64,000 nucleotides of DNA from CAYQQJ01 sp964419935 (GTDB taxonomy: Bacteria; Pseudomonadota; Gammaproteobacteria; Pseudomonadales; Cellvibrionaceae): the NCBI GenBank assembly GCA_964419935.1, contig CAYQQJ010000007.1, positions 69,211 to 133,210 on the forward strand, read 5' to 3'. Shown here piece by piece: positions 52,192 through 61,543 of this stretch. The position numbers and the translations under genes were made by a program. A model generated the notes under the pieces. That model had not been told where the DNA came from. It worked only from the letters and a program-made list of their open reading frames with translations, and ran no database searches. Within the stretch, counting starts at the first letter, position 1; each line of letters begins with the position of its first letter.

Positions 52192-53538
52192 GTGTTATCC
52201 AGAATCATACAATCTCGTGTGATGCGGTCCCCGGCGATGTCTGGAAGCATACTGCTGGCGGGGACGCATATTGCAAAGATATTTCTCAGACTCCTGAGTA
52301 CGGTCGTCCTGACGCGGTTGCTGTATCCTGAAGCTTTCGGTTACATGGCGGTGGTCATGAGCGCCGTGCTGATTATTTCATTGAGTACGGATATCGGTAT
52401 CAAACCGTTTCTGATCCGATACCCGGGTGCAATCAGCGATCGGATGCTTGATGTCATATGGACACTCAAACTCCTGCGTGGGGCGATACTGTTTTTTGTC
52501 ATGCTCGTCGCCAGTGGCAGTTTTGGTGACTTCTATGGCGATGAGAAAATTGCCAACCTGCTTCGAATTGTTGCCATCTCGGCACTGTTGTCTGCTGCGT
52601 CACCTCTGAGTTTGTACTGGGCAGAAAAGAATCAGCGGTTTTCTCTGGTTGCTGGTGCAGAGTTTGCGGCATTTCTTGCCCAAACTGTGGTCGTTATTAT
52701 TTTCACCGCAATTTATCAAAGTTACTGGTGCTTGGCATTGGGTTCAGTGGTCAATTCATTTGTTCTGTTCATGATTGCCTCACACCTGAACGGCTACAGG
52801 TATCCCAAGCTGATCTTAAACTGGGAGGATATTCGCGAAATATGGACGTTCATCAAATGGATTACGTTTGGTAGCGCCATATTCGTTGCAGTGATGCAGG
52901 CGGACCGATTCGTGATAGGTAAGGTATTCGGCGCTGAAATTCTGGGCTTTTACGCCATTGCCCTCACGATATCTGAAGCGCTAACCACCATGGCGCAGAA
53001 CATCGGAAACCGGATCGGGTTCCCGACCTGGGCAGACGCCCGGCGGAACGGCGATGTCAAAAAGAGTTTTACTAATTTTTCTAAAATTTTTATACCCATT
53101 GCCGGATTGGCGTCGGGAAGCCTGGTTTTTGTTGCTGACAATATAGTTGCGATACTTTATGACCAACGCTATCAGGTAGCGGGAGTTCTGTTGGCAATTC
53201 TTTGCCTGCGAACGGTTCTGGTGGGGCTTCTTACTACAACCGTGGATCTGCTTGTGGTTGATGGTAAGTCGCGAGCCATGTTTACCGCGAATGTCATACG
53301 TCTGATCTGGGTTTTCAGCGCGGTAACACTCGCAACGGGTACAAACGACGTGCGCATCTACGCATTCATTTTTACAGCCATGGATGTTCCATCGATACTG
53401 TTTTATGCTGTTGTAGCCCGCGGCTACAGAACCCTTTTTGCTCTCAATATTGTGTACGCCTTAGCCGGTCTTCTGGTTGGCGTTACTCTAAGCTATTTTG
53501 CCAGCTACATGCTGACGTGGTTAATGAATGTGTTTTAA
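52192..53538 (+). CDS. wzx: Wzx-type polysaccharide flippase
   Basis: A 448-residue integral membrane protein with about 12-14 helices, of the MOP/oligosaccharide flippase group (start SGSILLAGTHIAKIFLRLLSTVVLTRLL, then LLYPEAFGYMAVVMSAV). It moves undecaprenyl-pyrophosphate-linked repeat units across the inner membrane. Conserved charges such as RFVIGKVFGAEILGFYAIA are present. The ATG gives the best start, though the first residues (LSRIIQSRVMRSPAMSG) include other candidates. It ends 14 bases before the CTAG-flanked element. Confidence 0.88.
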   Translation: MLSRIIQSRVMRSPAMSGSILLAGTHIAKIFLRLLSTVVLTRLLYPEAFGYMAVVMSAVLIISLSTDIGIKPFLIRYPGAISDRMLDVIWTLKLLRGAILFFVMLVASGSFGDFYGDEKIANLLRIVAISALLSAASPLSLYWAEKNQRFSLVAGAEFAAFLAQTVVVIIFTAIYQSYWCLALGSVVNSFVLFMIASHLNGYRYPKLILNWEDIREIWTFIKWITFGSAIFVAVMQADRFVIGKVFGAEILGFYAIALTISEALTTMAQNIGNRIGFPTWADARRNGDVKKSFTNFSKIFIPIAGLASGSLVFVADNIVAILYDQRYQVAGVLLAILCLRTVLVGLLTTTVDLLVVDGKSRAMFTANVIRLIWVFSAVTLATGTNDVRIYAFIFTAMDVPSILFYAVVARGYRTLFALNIVYALAGLLVGVTLSYFASYMLTWLMNVF

Positions 53539-53551
53539 GCCTCGCGAAGAA

Positions 53552-53612
53552 CTAGGGAACCTCTGATTAAGATTGCGCAGAGACCACAGGGACTTAATCA
53601 GAGGTTCCCTAG
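53552..53612. mobile_element. CTAG-flanked foldback element, short copy
   Basis: CTAG at 53552-53555 and 53609-53612 flanks a 53-bp body that is almost all inverted repeat (GGAACCTCTGATTAAG ... CTTAATCAGAGGTTCC). It has the same ends as the element at 13468-13739. It sits between two EPS genes and leaves the downstream ribosome region about 30 bases away. Confidence 0.85.
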
Positions 53613-53643
53613 CGTAAAGACGTCACCTCGGACTATTGGATGA

Positions 53644-54858
53644 ATGACTATGAGTAAGTTGCCAAGTCGCGTCGCCCTCATCACGATCAAGGATCCGAAC
53701 GACCTCAGTTCCTGGTCCGGAACGCAGTACCGGATCTACCAACAGTTGCTGAAGGAGTTTGATCTTGTCGAGCCGCTGGGTCCAGTAGAGTTTACGCCAC
53801 TGGAGCGCTTTGTGGTGCGGGCTTCCCATCGAATTCTGCGCACGTTGTTTAAAAAATACAATCACATACACAGCTTGATACAGGGGTACTTTCGTGCAAA
53901 GCATTTCGGTCGAAAGGTGCGCGAAGGCAACTATTCGCTGGTTTTTGCCTCGGCATGCTCACCGGTGGTGGCCTTTTTGCAAGTGAAAACTCCTATCATT
54001 TACCTTAGCGATGCGACGTTCGATCTGCTGGTGGATTATTACGAACAGTTCAGTGGCTTGCCCAGGGTTTCCCTGATTGAAGGCGGTTACGCGGAACAGA
54101 GAGCGATCGACAGGGCGGCACTGGTGATTTTGTCATCGGAATGGGCGAGACAATCGGCAATCCTTCACTACAAGGCAGACCCGGACAAAGTGCGAACATG
54201 TTTGTTCGGTGCCAATATTGATGGTGACGCGATATGTGGGGAAGTAAACCGGGAAAAGTCGGCTGAGATGGAGGGCGATGTGAAGCTCGAGCGCATTGGC
54301 AGGCATTGCGACTTGCTCTTCCTTGCTCGGGACTGGAGGCGCAAGGGCGGGACCGTTGCGCTTGAGGCATTCAAGGAATTGCGTCGCCGGGGCTTATCGG
54401 CAAGTCTCACCGTCTGCGGTTGTGTTCCGGAAAAGCCGGAAGATATCGACGGTTTGACGGTTATACCCTATCTCGACAAAGGCAACCCTGCAGACCTTGA
54501 CCGCTACCACGAACTGATGCGGCGTTCGCATTTCCTGATATTGCCGACCGTGGCCGATTGCACGCCTATGGTATTTGCTGAAGCCAATGCCTACAGCATG
54601 CCTGTGATCACCACCAATACGGGTGGTATACCTTCAATTATCAACGCAGAGAACGGTGTGCTCTTGCCGGTCGAAGCCGATGGCAGGGCCTATGCCGACG
54701 TTGTGCAAACTCATTTCTTCCAACAACCAGAGCAGTATCGGAATTTAGTGCAATCTTCACGCAGTCGATATGAGAAAGCGCTAAATTGGGATAGCTGGGG
54801 GAAATGTGTAAGGGAATTTGCTGATAACAAGTTATTGCATTATACGGGAACAGTTTAG
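53644..54858 (+). CDS. GT4-family glycosyltransferase
   Basis: A 404-residue GT-B transferase. The N-terminal region has DPNDLSSWSGTQYRIYQQLL. The C-terminal donor domain has LLFLARDWRRKGGTVALEAF, and the late motif VFAEANAYSMPVITTNTGGIPSII supplies the E-x7-E-type region. Overall it is like GT4 enzymes of EPS loci, and its specificity is unknown. ATG 53644 and ATG 53650 are both possible. It sits just downstream of the foldback element and may depend on read-through or a promoter within it. Confidence 0.87.
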   Translation: MTMSKLPSRVALITIKDPNDLSSWSGTQYRIYQQLLKEFDLVEPLGPVEFTPLERFVVRASHRILRTLFKKYNHIHSLIQGYFRAKHFGRKVREGNYSLVFASACSPVVAFLQVKTPIIYLSDATFDLLVDYYEQFSGLPRVSLIEGGYAEQRAIDRAALVILSSEWARQSAILHYKADPDKVRTCLFGANIDGDAICGEVNREKSAEMEGDVKLERIGRHCDLLFLARDWRRKGGTVALEAFKELRRRGLSASLTVCGCVPEKPEDIDGLTVIPYLDKGNPADLDRYHELMRRSHFLILPTVADCTPMVFAEANAYSMPVITTNTGGIPSIINAENGVLLPVEADGRAYADVVQTHFFQQPEQYRNLVQSSRSRYEKALNWDSWGKCVREFADNKLLHYTGTV

Positions 54859-54944
54859 TTACTCGTTTTTGCGCGCGCAATCATTGGTCGGACGCAGGAA
54901 TAGCGCGGCCACATGCTGGAAATTGGGAACCGGGAGGTCGTGAG

Positions 54945-56606
54945 ATGAAGAAAGTTATAGCAATTGGTTTGGACGCCGCCGAACCGAGGGTTATCGAACG
55001 CTGGATGGCGGAAGGTAAGCTCCCCCACATGCAGAAGATAAAGGACATCGGCGTCTATACACGATTGGATAACTTCGAAGAGTCCAGTGTGGAGACATCC
55101 TGGACGACATTCGCAACTGGAAGCCCGCCGGAGAAGACCGGTTATTACGGTCCTCTGGTCTACAGTCCGGAGGCATATCGGATGGTGACCAAGGCCGCTT
55201 ATGACTACGAAGAGTACCCGCCATTCTACGCCCTGGGCGACGACTATCGCGTTATCGCATTCGATATGCCCCAGGTACGTCTTAACCGACGAATTAACGG
55301 TTTGCAGGTGGCCGCCTGGGGTGCTCACTCACCGCAGGTTGAACAGGGGTCACTGCCGGAACATCTGTTTGAAGAAATCCGTGAAAAGTATGGCGAGCAT
55401 CCTGGTCTTCACCGCGACTACGCCTGTATCGGTAACTTTGAAAAAACCATGGAAGTGCAGGAGTGGCTTCAGGAAGGTATCAAACGCCGCACAAAAATCT
55501 GCCTCGATTTGATCAAAAATCAGGAATGGGATTTGCTGATGACGGTATTCGGTGAATCTCACGCAGCAATGCATACTTGCTGGCACCTGAGCCAGGAAGA
55601 CCATCCGCTGTATGAGCAATTCCAGGCGAAGCTCAATGGGCGCGACCCAATGCTCGAGAGCTTCCAACTGATGGATGAAGCCATAGGCAAGATGCGTGCG
55701 GCAGCACCGGACGATACCCAGTTCATCGTTTATTCGCTACACGGCATGGGGCCGGCATTCATGGACCTATCGACACTGGTGTTTTTGCCGGAATATCTGT
55801 ATCGATACAACTTTCCTGGTATGCAGGCGTTGGGCGACTCACGCACTACCAAAGAAAGTGACAAGCAGGTTATCGAGTACGAATTCGGTTTTTGGGAAAG
55901 ACACATTTGGAACACCAAGTACGAGCCGAACCTGTTCAAGCGCTTCTTGAAAAAGGTGTTGCCCAATAAGGCCTATTTCCCCATTGCGGAAAAAATCGAT
56001 CCGGTACGCGATGATGATCTGGTTTCCCCTTTCGCTATGTCCCGTCTGGGTGAAGCGGTCGGCTGGAATCCCGCGCACTGGTATTACCGTTTGTGGCCGC
56101 GCATGAAGGCGTTTGCGATTCCAACATTTGGCGAAGGCTTTGTTCGCCTTAATGTCAAAGGTAGAGATCCGAACGGGATGCTCGAACCGGAAGATTTCGC
56201 AAGCGCTTGTGATGAAATTACCGATATGTTGATGCAAATCACCGACGTGGACGATGGTGACACCATGGTGCAGCGGGTTGTTCGAACCCGGGATCGGCCG
56301 AATCAAAACAGCAGCCACGGCCACTTTGCAGACCTTATTGTATTGATGAAAGACAAACGCCCACCGAGTAAAGTCACCCACCCGGAACTGGGAACGATCG
56401 GGCCACTGCCGCGCTATAGATCCGGCACCCATCGGAACCTGGGGGTTTTCCTCGGCTGCGGATCCGACATCGAGGCCAGTATCGCCATTGAAGGCGCTCA
56501 TGCACTCGGTGTGGCGCCAACAATCCTGCGTCTTTTGGGAGCGCCCATTCCGGCTCATATGAGTGGCAAGACGTGCTTCGAGCGACAGGCCAGCGGCGGG
56601 TTGTAA
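54945..56606 (+). CDS. Alkaline-phosphatase-superfamily protein (type I phosphodiesterase/nucleotide pyrophosphatase)
   Basis: A 553-residue protein without a signal peptide. It shows the metal-binding start GLDAAEP, a probable nucleophile loop SVETSWTTFATGSPPEKTGYYG (Thr or Ser, given in two adjacent parts), and a later YSLHGMG with the metal-ligand His, matching the superfamily that includes phosphodiesterases, sulfatases and phosphoglycerol transferases. Its place inside the EPS operon suggests it modifies or hydrolyses a nucleotide sugar, phospho-substituent or lipid carrier; the substrate cannot be read. Similar genes occur in EPS loci, but no role is established that I know of. Confidence 0.75.
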   Translation: MKKVIAIGLDAAEPRVIERWMAEGKLPHMQKIKDIGVYTRLDNFEESSVETSWTTFATGSPPEKTGYYGPLVYSPEAYRMVTKAAYDYEEYPPFYALGDDYRVIAFDMPQVRLNRRINGLQVAAWGAHSPQVEQGSLPEHLFEEIREKYGEHPGLHRDYACIGNFEKTMEVQEWLQEGIKRRTKICLDLIKNQEWDLLMTVFGESHAAMHTCWHLSQEDHPLYEQFQAKLNGRDPMLESFQLMDEAIGKMRAAAPDDTQFIVYSLHGMGPAFMDLSTLVFLPEYLYRYNFPGMQALGDSRTTKESDKQVIEYEFGFWERHIWNTKYEPNLFKRFLKKVLPNKAYFPIAEKIDPVRDDDLVSPFAMSRLGEAVGWNPAHWYYRLWPRMKAFAIPTFGEGFVRLNVKGRDPNGMLEPEDFASACDEITDMLMQITDVDDGDTMVQRVVRTRDRPNQNSSHGHFADLIVLMKDKRPPSKVTHPELGTIGPLPRYRSGTHRNLGVFLGCGSDIEASIAIEGAHALGVAPTILRLLGAPIPAHMSGKTCFERQASGGL

Positions 56607-56802
56607 TAGCCGCTCGGCACGCGAATTCCGAGAAAGCGGTTTTGCACGTTCGAGCTAATAAGCCGTGTCATGTGGCGTATACGGATGTGCTGCGCGCAAT
56701 ATAAGTACCATAAGCGAAATATCCAGCGCGGCTGGAAGTAAGAATGCGAGCAATTAAACGAAACATAATGAAGCAGTCCCATAAAACTGGATAGATAGCT
56801 TA
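56607..56802. other. Gap before the polymerase/ligase gene
   Basis: 196 bases without an ORF. No hairpin terminator is seen, so transcription probably continues. Confidence 0.35.
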
Positions 56803-58335
56803 ATGCCGAATTATATTAAAGCGCTCATACTGGTGCTGGTGGCGACCAGCGTCGTTATTTTTATAGCGAGGGACCCGCTATCCTCACATTATTCCAAAGA
56901 AGAATTCAAACAGTACCGGAATACCTGGTTGTTCCTGACGGTTTGCCTTTTTTTGTCGCCGGGCATATGGATTTTTTACGCGATTGTCCTGATTACCTTG
57001 TTGAATCGAAAGTACGTGCAGGACATGGATCGCGTGCTCGTCTATTGTTTTCTGTTATTCGTTGCGCCTTCCATTGAAGTCGCAATTCCCGGTCCCGGTG
57101 GCATCAACAAGATCTTCGCAATCAATATCCAGCGAATATTGATTCTTGTGGTTCTCCTGCCAATATTGACCAAAAGCCTCAAAGGCGGGTTGTTCAGGAA
57201 CCCGTCGGACAAGTATGTGCTGTTCTACATCCTGTTGATTGGCGGCTTGCTGTTTCGAGACGATAATCATACCAACGCCGCGCGGCTTGCACTGTTGCTG
57301 GTGATCGATGTACTCATTCCTTATTTCGTGATCAGTCGGACAATCAAGTCCGTGACCGATTTCAATCGCCTGCTGTTGATTTTGATGTTTGCACTGGCAC
57401 TGCTTTCCGCGGAAGCGGTTATGGAATCAATCCGACACTGGGAACTTTATAACTCGGTCGGGGAGCGACTTATCGGTGAGCGGGTATTTCGCTTCAGTGG
57501 CGAGCGGGCGGGCATTCTGCGGGCGCGCGCCATATTCCTCAGTCCCATTATTCTCGGCTACGTCATGGTGCTCTTGCTGGCTCTACTGTTTTACCTCAAG
57601 CCCTACTTCACCAAGAAGATGGGTTTTTATTGTCTCGTGGGCCTCGCGGGAATGGCACTGGTTGTCAGCTTTTCCCGCGGTGTCTGGGTTGGTGCTGTGT
57701 TGTTTCTGATTGTTCATGCCTTGATCGCCAACGGCATTGCCCGCTCGATGGTATATGTGCTATCTGGCTCGCTTGTGGGGTTTCTCGCGCTCAACATGAC
57801 AGCATTCGGCCAGAGAATACTGGATCTATTGCCTTTTTTTGGCGGCAAAGCGAGGGTAGATACGTTCGATTATCGTGCGCGCTTGCTCGAGAACGGCATC
57901 AAGGTCATCGAGCGCAACCCCTGGCTTGGGGATCACTATTACCTCGAGTCGCCGGAAATGCAGGCGATGCGTCAAGGACAGGGGATTATCGACACAGTCA
58001 ATGTCTTTTTATCCGTCGCCATGCGCAATGGTTTGATCGGTCTGTTTCTGTTTGTGATGATCTTTATTCCGTCTCTCATCATTATTTACCGGGCCCATAA
58101 AACATTGCCGGAGAGCGAGCGGCGGCTGGCCGAAATTGGCCGGATACTTATCAGCTTTACAGTGGCCGCGCTGGTCATTATTTCCACCGTTGCCAATACG
58201 GATTTTATTCCGGTAATTTACTTTATGGTAGTGGCGATGATGGCGGCCTGGATCAGTATCTACAGAGACCCTGAGCGCAACAGGCAACAGGCATCGGATT
58301 TGGCGGTTCGCAATGGAGACGTTTTAAATGGATAG
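56803..58335 (+). CDS. O-antigen ligase/Wzy-family membrane protein
   Basis: A 510-residue integral membrane protein with about 12 helices and a large periplasmic loop (residues ~340-410), containing RARLLENGIKVIERNPWLGDHYYLESPEM in blocks. The Wzy_C-type region with AGMALVVSFSRGVWVGAVLF is recognisable. It is the likely polymerase of the repeat unit, or a ligase. The ATG lacks a strong ribosome site. Context (wzx, chain-length protein, export lipoprotein) favours polymerase. Confidence 0.85.
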   Translation: MPNYIKALILVLVATSVVIFIARDPLSSHYSKEEFKQYRNTWLFLTVCLFLSPGIWIFYAIVLITLLNRKYVQDMDRVLVYCFLLFVAPSIEVAIPGPGGINKIFAINIQRILILVVLLPILTKSLKGGLFRNPSDKYVLFYILLIGGLLFRDDNHTNAARLALLLVIDVLIPYFVISRTIKSVTDFNRLLLILMFALALLSAEAVMESIRHWELYNSVGERLIGERVFRFSGERAGILRARAIFLSPIILGYVMVLLLALLFYLKPYFTKKMGFYCLVGLAGMALVVSFSRGVWVGAVLFLIVHALIANGIARSMVYVLSGSLVGFLALNMTAFGQRILDLLPFFGGKARVDTFDYRARLLENGIKVIERNPWLGDHYYLESPEMQAMRQGQGIIDTVNVFLSVAMRNGLIGLFLFVMIFIPSLIIIYRAHKTLPESERRLAEIGRILISFTVAALVIISTVANTDFIPVIYFMVVAMMAAWISIYRDPERNRQQASDLAVRNGDVLNG

Positions 58336-58386
58336 CCTGGCAGTTTATTTTGTCTTAGTAGCGAATCTCTAGCTGGTAACATACTG

Positions 58387-59373
58387 ATGCAAAGATACGG
58401 TGTAGTTGTTATAGGGCGAAACGAAGGCGCTCGGCTGGTCAAGTGCCTGCAGTCTCTACAGGAGCATCCGGTGGTCTACGTCGACTCCGGATCAACCGAT
58501 GACAGTGTCGAGCAGGCGGAGCTTCGCGGCGCGGAGGTGGTGCGGCTGGACATGTCGTCTCCCTTTACGGCGGCTCGCGCGCGCAATGCGGGGGTTGAGC
58601 ATCTGCTTGAGTGTTATCCCCAGGTGGAATTTGTGCAGTTCGTCGACGGCGATTGCCAGGTCGAAGCTGGCTGGATGGATGCCGCCCAACGGGAGCTGGA
58701 AATGGATCCGACGCTGGCGGTTGTTTGTGGCCGGCGTCGGGAAATCGATACGGCGAATTCCGTTTACAATATGTTGTGCGATATTGAATGGGATACGCCG
58801 GTTGGAGCGGCGGACGCATGTGGTGGTGACGCTATGTACCGCGTTAACGCGTTCCGGGCAGTGGGCCAGTTCGATGAGGAATTCATCGCCGGGGAAGAGC
58901 CTGAGCTTTGCTATCGCTTGCGTTGTGCAGGGTGGCGAATCAAGCGGGTGAACCGCGACATGACCCGACATGATGCAAATATGCACCGCTTTCAGCAGTG
59001 GTGGAAGCGCAGTCAACGGAGCGGTTACGCTTACGCGTTGGGTGCCCTGGAACATGGTTTTGGTTCCGGCCGCTACAAAACCCGTCATTGTCTCAGCGTT
59101 TTCTTTTGGGGCGGCGCGCTACCATTGAGTTTGCTTTTTCTGGCATTTTTTAATGGCTGGATGGCACTGCTGCTGACAGGGCTGACCTACGGTTACCTCG
59201 GCTACCGGATCTATCGCCACAGCCGTCGCGAACACCCGGATTTTGAGCAGCGACAGACTGCGATCTATTCCGCCTTTCTGGTACTGCAGAAGTTCCCGGA
59301 GTTGTGCGGCATTCTGCAGTGTGGATGGCAGCATATGACCGGACGTGGTGCGACGATTATTGAGTATAAATAA
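58387..59373 (+). CDS. GT2-family glycosyltransferase, last gene of the EPS locus
   Basis: A 328-residue GT-A transferase. YGVVVIGRNEGARLVKCLQSL, YVDSGSTDDSVEQAE, FVQFVDGDCQVEAGWM (DxD-type) and EFIAGEEPELCYRLR are typical of GT2. Two hydrophobic segments at about residues 238-265 suggest membrane association. Its 3' flank carries palindromic element copy E. Confidence 0.9.
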   Translation: MQRYGVVVIGRNEGARLVKCLQSLQEHPVVYVDSGSTDDSVEQAELRGAEVVRLDMSSPFTAARARNAGVEHLLECYPQVEFVQFVDGDCQVEAGWMDAAQRELEMDPTLAVVCGRRREIDTANSVYNMLCDIEWDTPVGAADACGGDAMYRVNAFRAVGQFDEEFIAGEEPELCYRLRCAGWRIKRVNRDMTRHDANMHRFQQWWKRSQRSGYAYALGALEHGFGSGRYKTRHCLSVFFWGGALPLSLLFLAFFNGWMALLLTGLTYGYLGYRIYRHSRREHPDFEQRQTAIYSAFLVLQKFPELCGILQCGWQHMTGRGATIIEYK

Positions 59374-59402
59374 ATTATCGGGGAATTGATTGGCTGCGGC
59401 CC

Positions 59403-59450
59403 GTTTGGCATTAGGATGGGTTTTCAAAAGGTCTATCCCTGATGGCAAAC
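59403..59450. repeat. Palindromic element, copy E (core deleted)
   Basis: Both ends of the family are present (GTTTGGCATTAGG ... CCCTGATGGCAAAC) but the core is missing, leaving 48 bp. The right flank GGATCGAAGCC matches the family flank seen beside copies B, C and D. Confidence 0.75.
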
Positions 59451-59509
59451 GGATCGAAGCCGCTTACTGACGTTAATTATAATCCCCCGTGGACATATCT
59501 ACATCGTAG

Positions 59510-61306
59510 TCACATAGCGTTATTAACCGGGACTTCCGGCAATGCTGTACGAATCCATTCGTTGATCGCCTCGGCGGTGTAATCGGCGTTCCAGTTTGTA
59601 TGGGATTGGTCGCGAAGGTGTGTAATGAAATTGTTTACCGTTGCCGGCTCGCCCAGCGCCTGTTGATAATCCTGTATCAGGTTCTCCAGGTCGTCATAGG
59701 CTGCGGTAATGGCCGGGGTGGAAGTCGGTTGGACGCTTGCGGCGACAGCTGCGTTGGATAAAGCTGCGCCTTGACGGCTGGATTGTTGATGCCAGCCCGC
59801 TAGTGAAAGGCGCGCACCTTTCACCGAAAAGCGCTTGTCGGCGTTGGACTCACCCAGATAGAGGTTGTCGTGAAAGGCAATGCCGTCCAATGATTTTTTT
59901 GCTCTGACGAAATAACGCCCATCTTCCTGAAAATAAAACTGGTTACCTGCGACCTCGACCTTCTCGAGGTCGGCCTTTTCATCGATAGCGAATATATAGC
60001 CATTGCCAAAGCCGTAAACGCTGTTATCGGTAACTTCCAGGTTGCGCGTTTCTCCGGTGAGTTTGAAAGCGAAGAGATTATTGGTGGTGGTGGATCCCGG
60101 ATGAATCAGCAAGTTGTTGGTGACGTTACCATTATCCCAATCACGAATGTCGATGTACCAGGCGAAGTCCCGATCGGTTGGCATGGACCTGCCGAGGTTG
60201 AGCAGTACGTTGTCTCTGATCTGAATGTTTTTGAATCGCAAACCGTCTTTCTTGTTACCTCCCATGCTGATGCCAATCTCGCCGTCCATATAAAAATTGT
60301 TGGAAATTTCGATATTGCGGGTACTGGCCGCTCCGGAATTGGCCGTCCATTTATTGCCAATACTGGCGGGGCGCAGAAATATGTTGTTCTTGAAGACAAC
60401 GTCATAGGTATCTTCAAAATAGGTATTGTGGTTGAACATGGTTGCCTGGCCGCCGTCACGGTTGTCCATTCGTTCAGTTTCCTGCTGCTTGTACCAGCCG
60501 TTGTGATCGAAGATGTTTTCCTCGAGGGTGATCGACGCGTTACTGGCGAACAGTCCCTGGGAGTGGGATCTTGTGGAATAGTTGTCAACAATCACGTTAC
60601 GTCTCAGGCTGACGTCTGCAATGCGACCTTTGGCCTGGATAACGTTGTTGGTGAAGAAACGGAATTTGCAGCCCTCAATAAGCAAACCGGTGCCGTAGTG
60701 CCCGTCCTTGACCAGCACATAGAAGCCCGCGCCACCGTCGGTCGAGGAAAAATCAGGTGAGTCGAAGTCCCGCGTATGGGCATAAAACTCGATGCCTTGC
60801 ACGGCAATATAGTTGAATGACTCGCAACAGATTTCCAGCGCGCGTTTCGAGCCGGTTTTAACCAGGGGTACTTCCGGGGCGCTGCCATAGGATGCGACTA
60901 GGAATGGCTCATGCTCCGAACGGCCGTTGCGCGCGGCGATGCTGCCGTAAAACGTATCGCCGCGTTTGAGCAGAATCCAGTCCGGGTGGCCTTCCCGCGT
61001 CTGTTCGTAAGCGGCGGCAAAGGTCTTGAACGCCTTTACGGTACCTGCGGGGTGGCGAGGGTCGGGGCCCAACGCCACTGACGCGCGGGTGTAGGTTTCG
61101 GCGGTATCGTCGTTGCCATCGTCGCTGACATACACAATTCGTGTATCCGCCGAGGGCGTGAAAACCGTCCAGCCGGAGTCGTCCTCATACAGCGGGCGAG
61201 GTTGGTCCGTGGTGCCGTCAGTGTCTTCAGGCGGTGCCGTGGAACATGACGACAGGTGCGCAAGGGCAGCGGCGAGACAGAGAATTTTGAGCGTGCGGGT
61301 AATCAT
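59510..61306 (-). CDS. Right-handed beta-helix lipoprotein, paralogue 1
   Basis: A 598-residue lipoprotein (lipobox LSSC). After a short linker it shows IVYVSDDGNDDTAETYTRAS, then WILLKRGDTFYGSIAARNGR, followed by repeated NNxF/NxxI-type rungs (NNVIQAKGRI, RNVIVDNYS, NNIFLRPASIG) of a right-handed parallel beta-helix. The C-terminal tail reads WNADYTAEAINEWIR. Such folds are mostly polysaccharide lyases or epimerases (for example PL6 or PL9), but catalytic residues cannot be placed. The ATG at 61306 gives a proper lipoprotein signal; the longer frame to 61411 does not. It is paralogous to the upstream gene at 61620-63440. Confidence 0.82.
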   Translation of the reverse strand: MITRTLKILCLAAALAHLSSCSTAPPEDTDGTTDQPRPLYEDDSGWTVFTPSADTRIVYVSDDGNDDTAETYTRASVALGPDPRHPAGTVKAFKTFAAAYEQTREGHPDWILLKRGDTFYGSIAARNGRSEHEPFLVASYGSAPEVPLVKTGSKRALEICCESFNYIAVQGIEFYAHTRDFDSPDFSSTDGGAGFYVLVKDGHYGTGLLIEGCKFRFFTNNVIQAKGRIADVSLRRNVIVDNYSTRSHSQGLFASNASITLEENIFDHNGWYKQQETERMDNRDGGQATMFNHNTYFEDTYDVVFKNNIFLRPASIGNKWTANSGAASTRNIEISNNFYMDGEIGISMGGNKKDGLRFKNIQIRDNVLLNLGRSMPTDRDFAWYIDIRDWDNGNVTNNLLIHPGSTTTNNLFAFKLTGETRNLEVTDNSVYGFGNGYIFAIDEKADLEKVEVAGNQFYFQEDGRYFVRAKKSLDGIAFHDNLYLGESNADKRFSVKGARLSLAGWHQQSSRQGAALSNAAVAASVQPTSTPAITAAYDDLENLIQDYQQALGEPATVNNFITHLRDQSHTNWNADYTAEAINEWIRTALPEVPVNNAM

Positions 61307-61510
61307 TGGTTGGCTCCATAACCGGGTTTTCTGCTGATACAGAATCTCTACTGATGCAGAAGGTAAAAGCCGGTGATAAAGCAAGTAACGAGCCAGGCGC
61401 GGAAAAAACATGTGACCCTAACGGGTAATGGCGGTTGAATATGGGCAGATGCTTCGGACAAAAGCTGCGCACACAAACTGAAACACAAACAATGAACAAA
61501 AGCGGAGACG

Positions 61511-61538
61511 AAAAAAAGCCCCGCTGAAACAGCGGGGC
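61511..61538 (-). terminator. Terminator of beta-helix paralogue 2
   Basis: A perfect 8-bp stem (GCCCCGCT at 61518-61525, AGCGGGGC at 61531-61538) followed on the minus strand by seven T's. It lies about 80 bases after the stop of paralogue 2, so the two paralogues are probably separate transcripts. Confidence 0.93.
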
Positions 61539-61543
61539 CAAGG

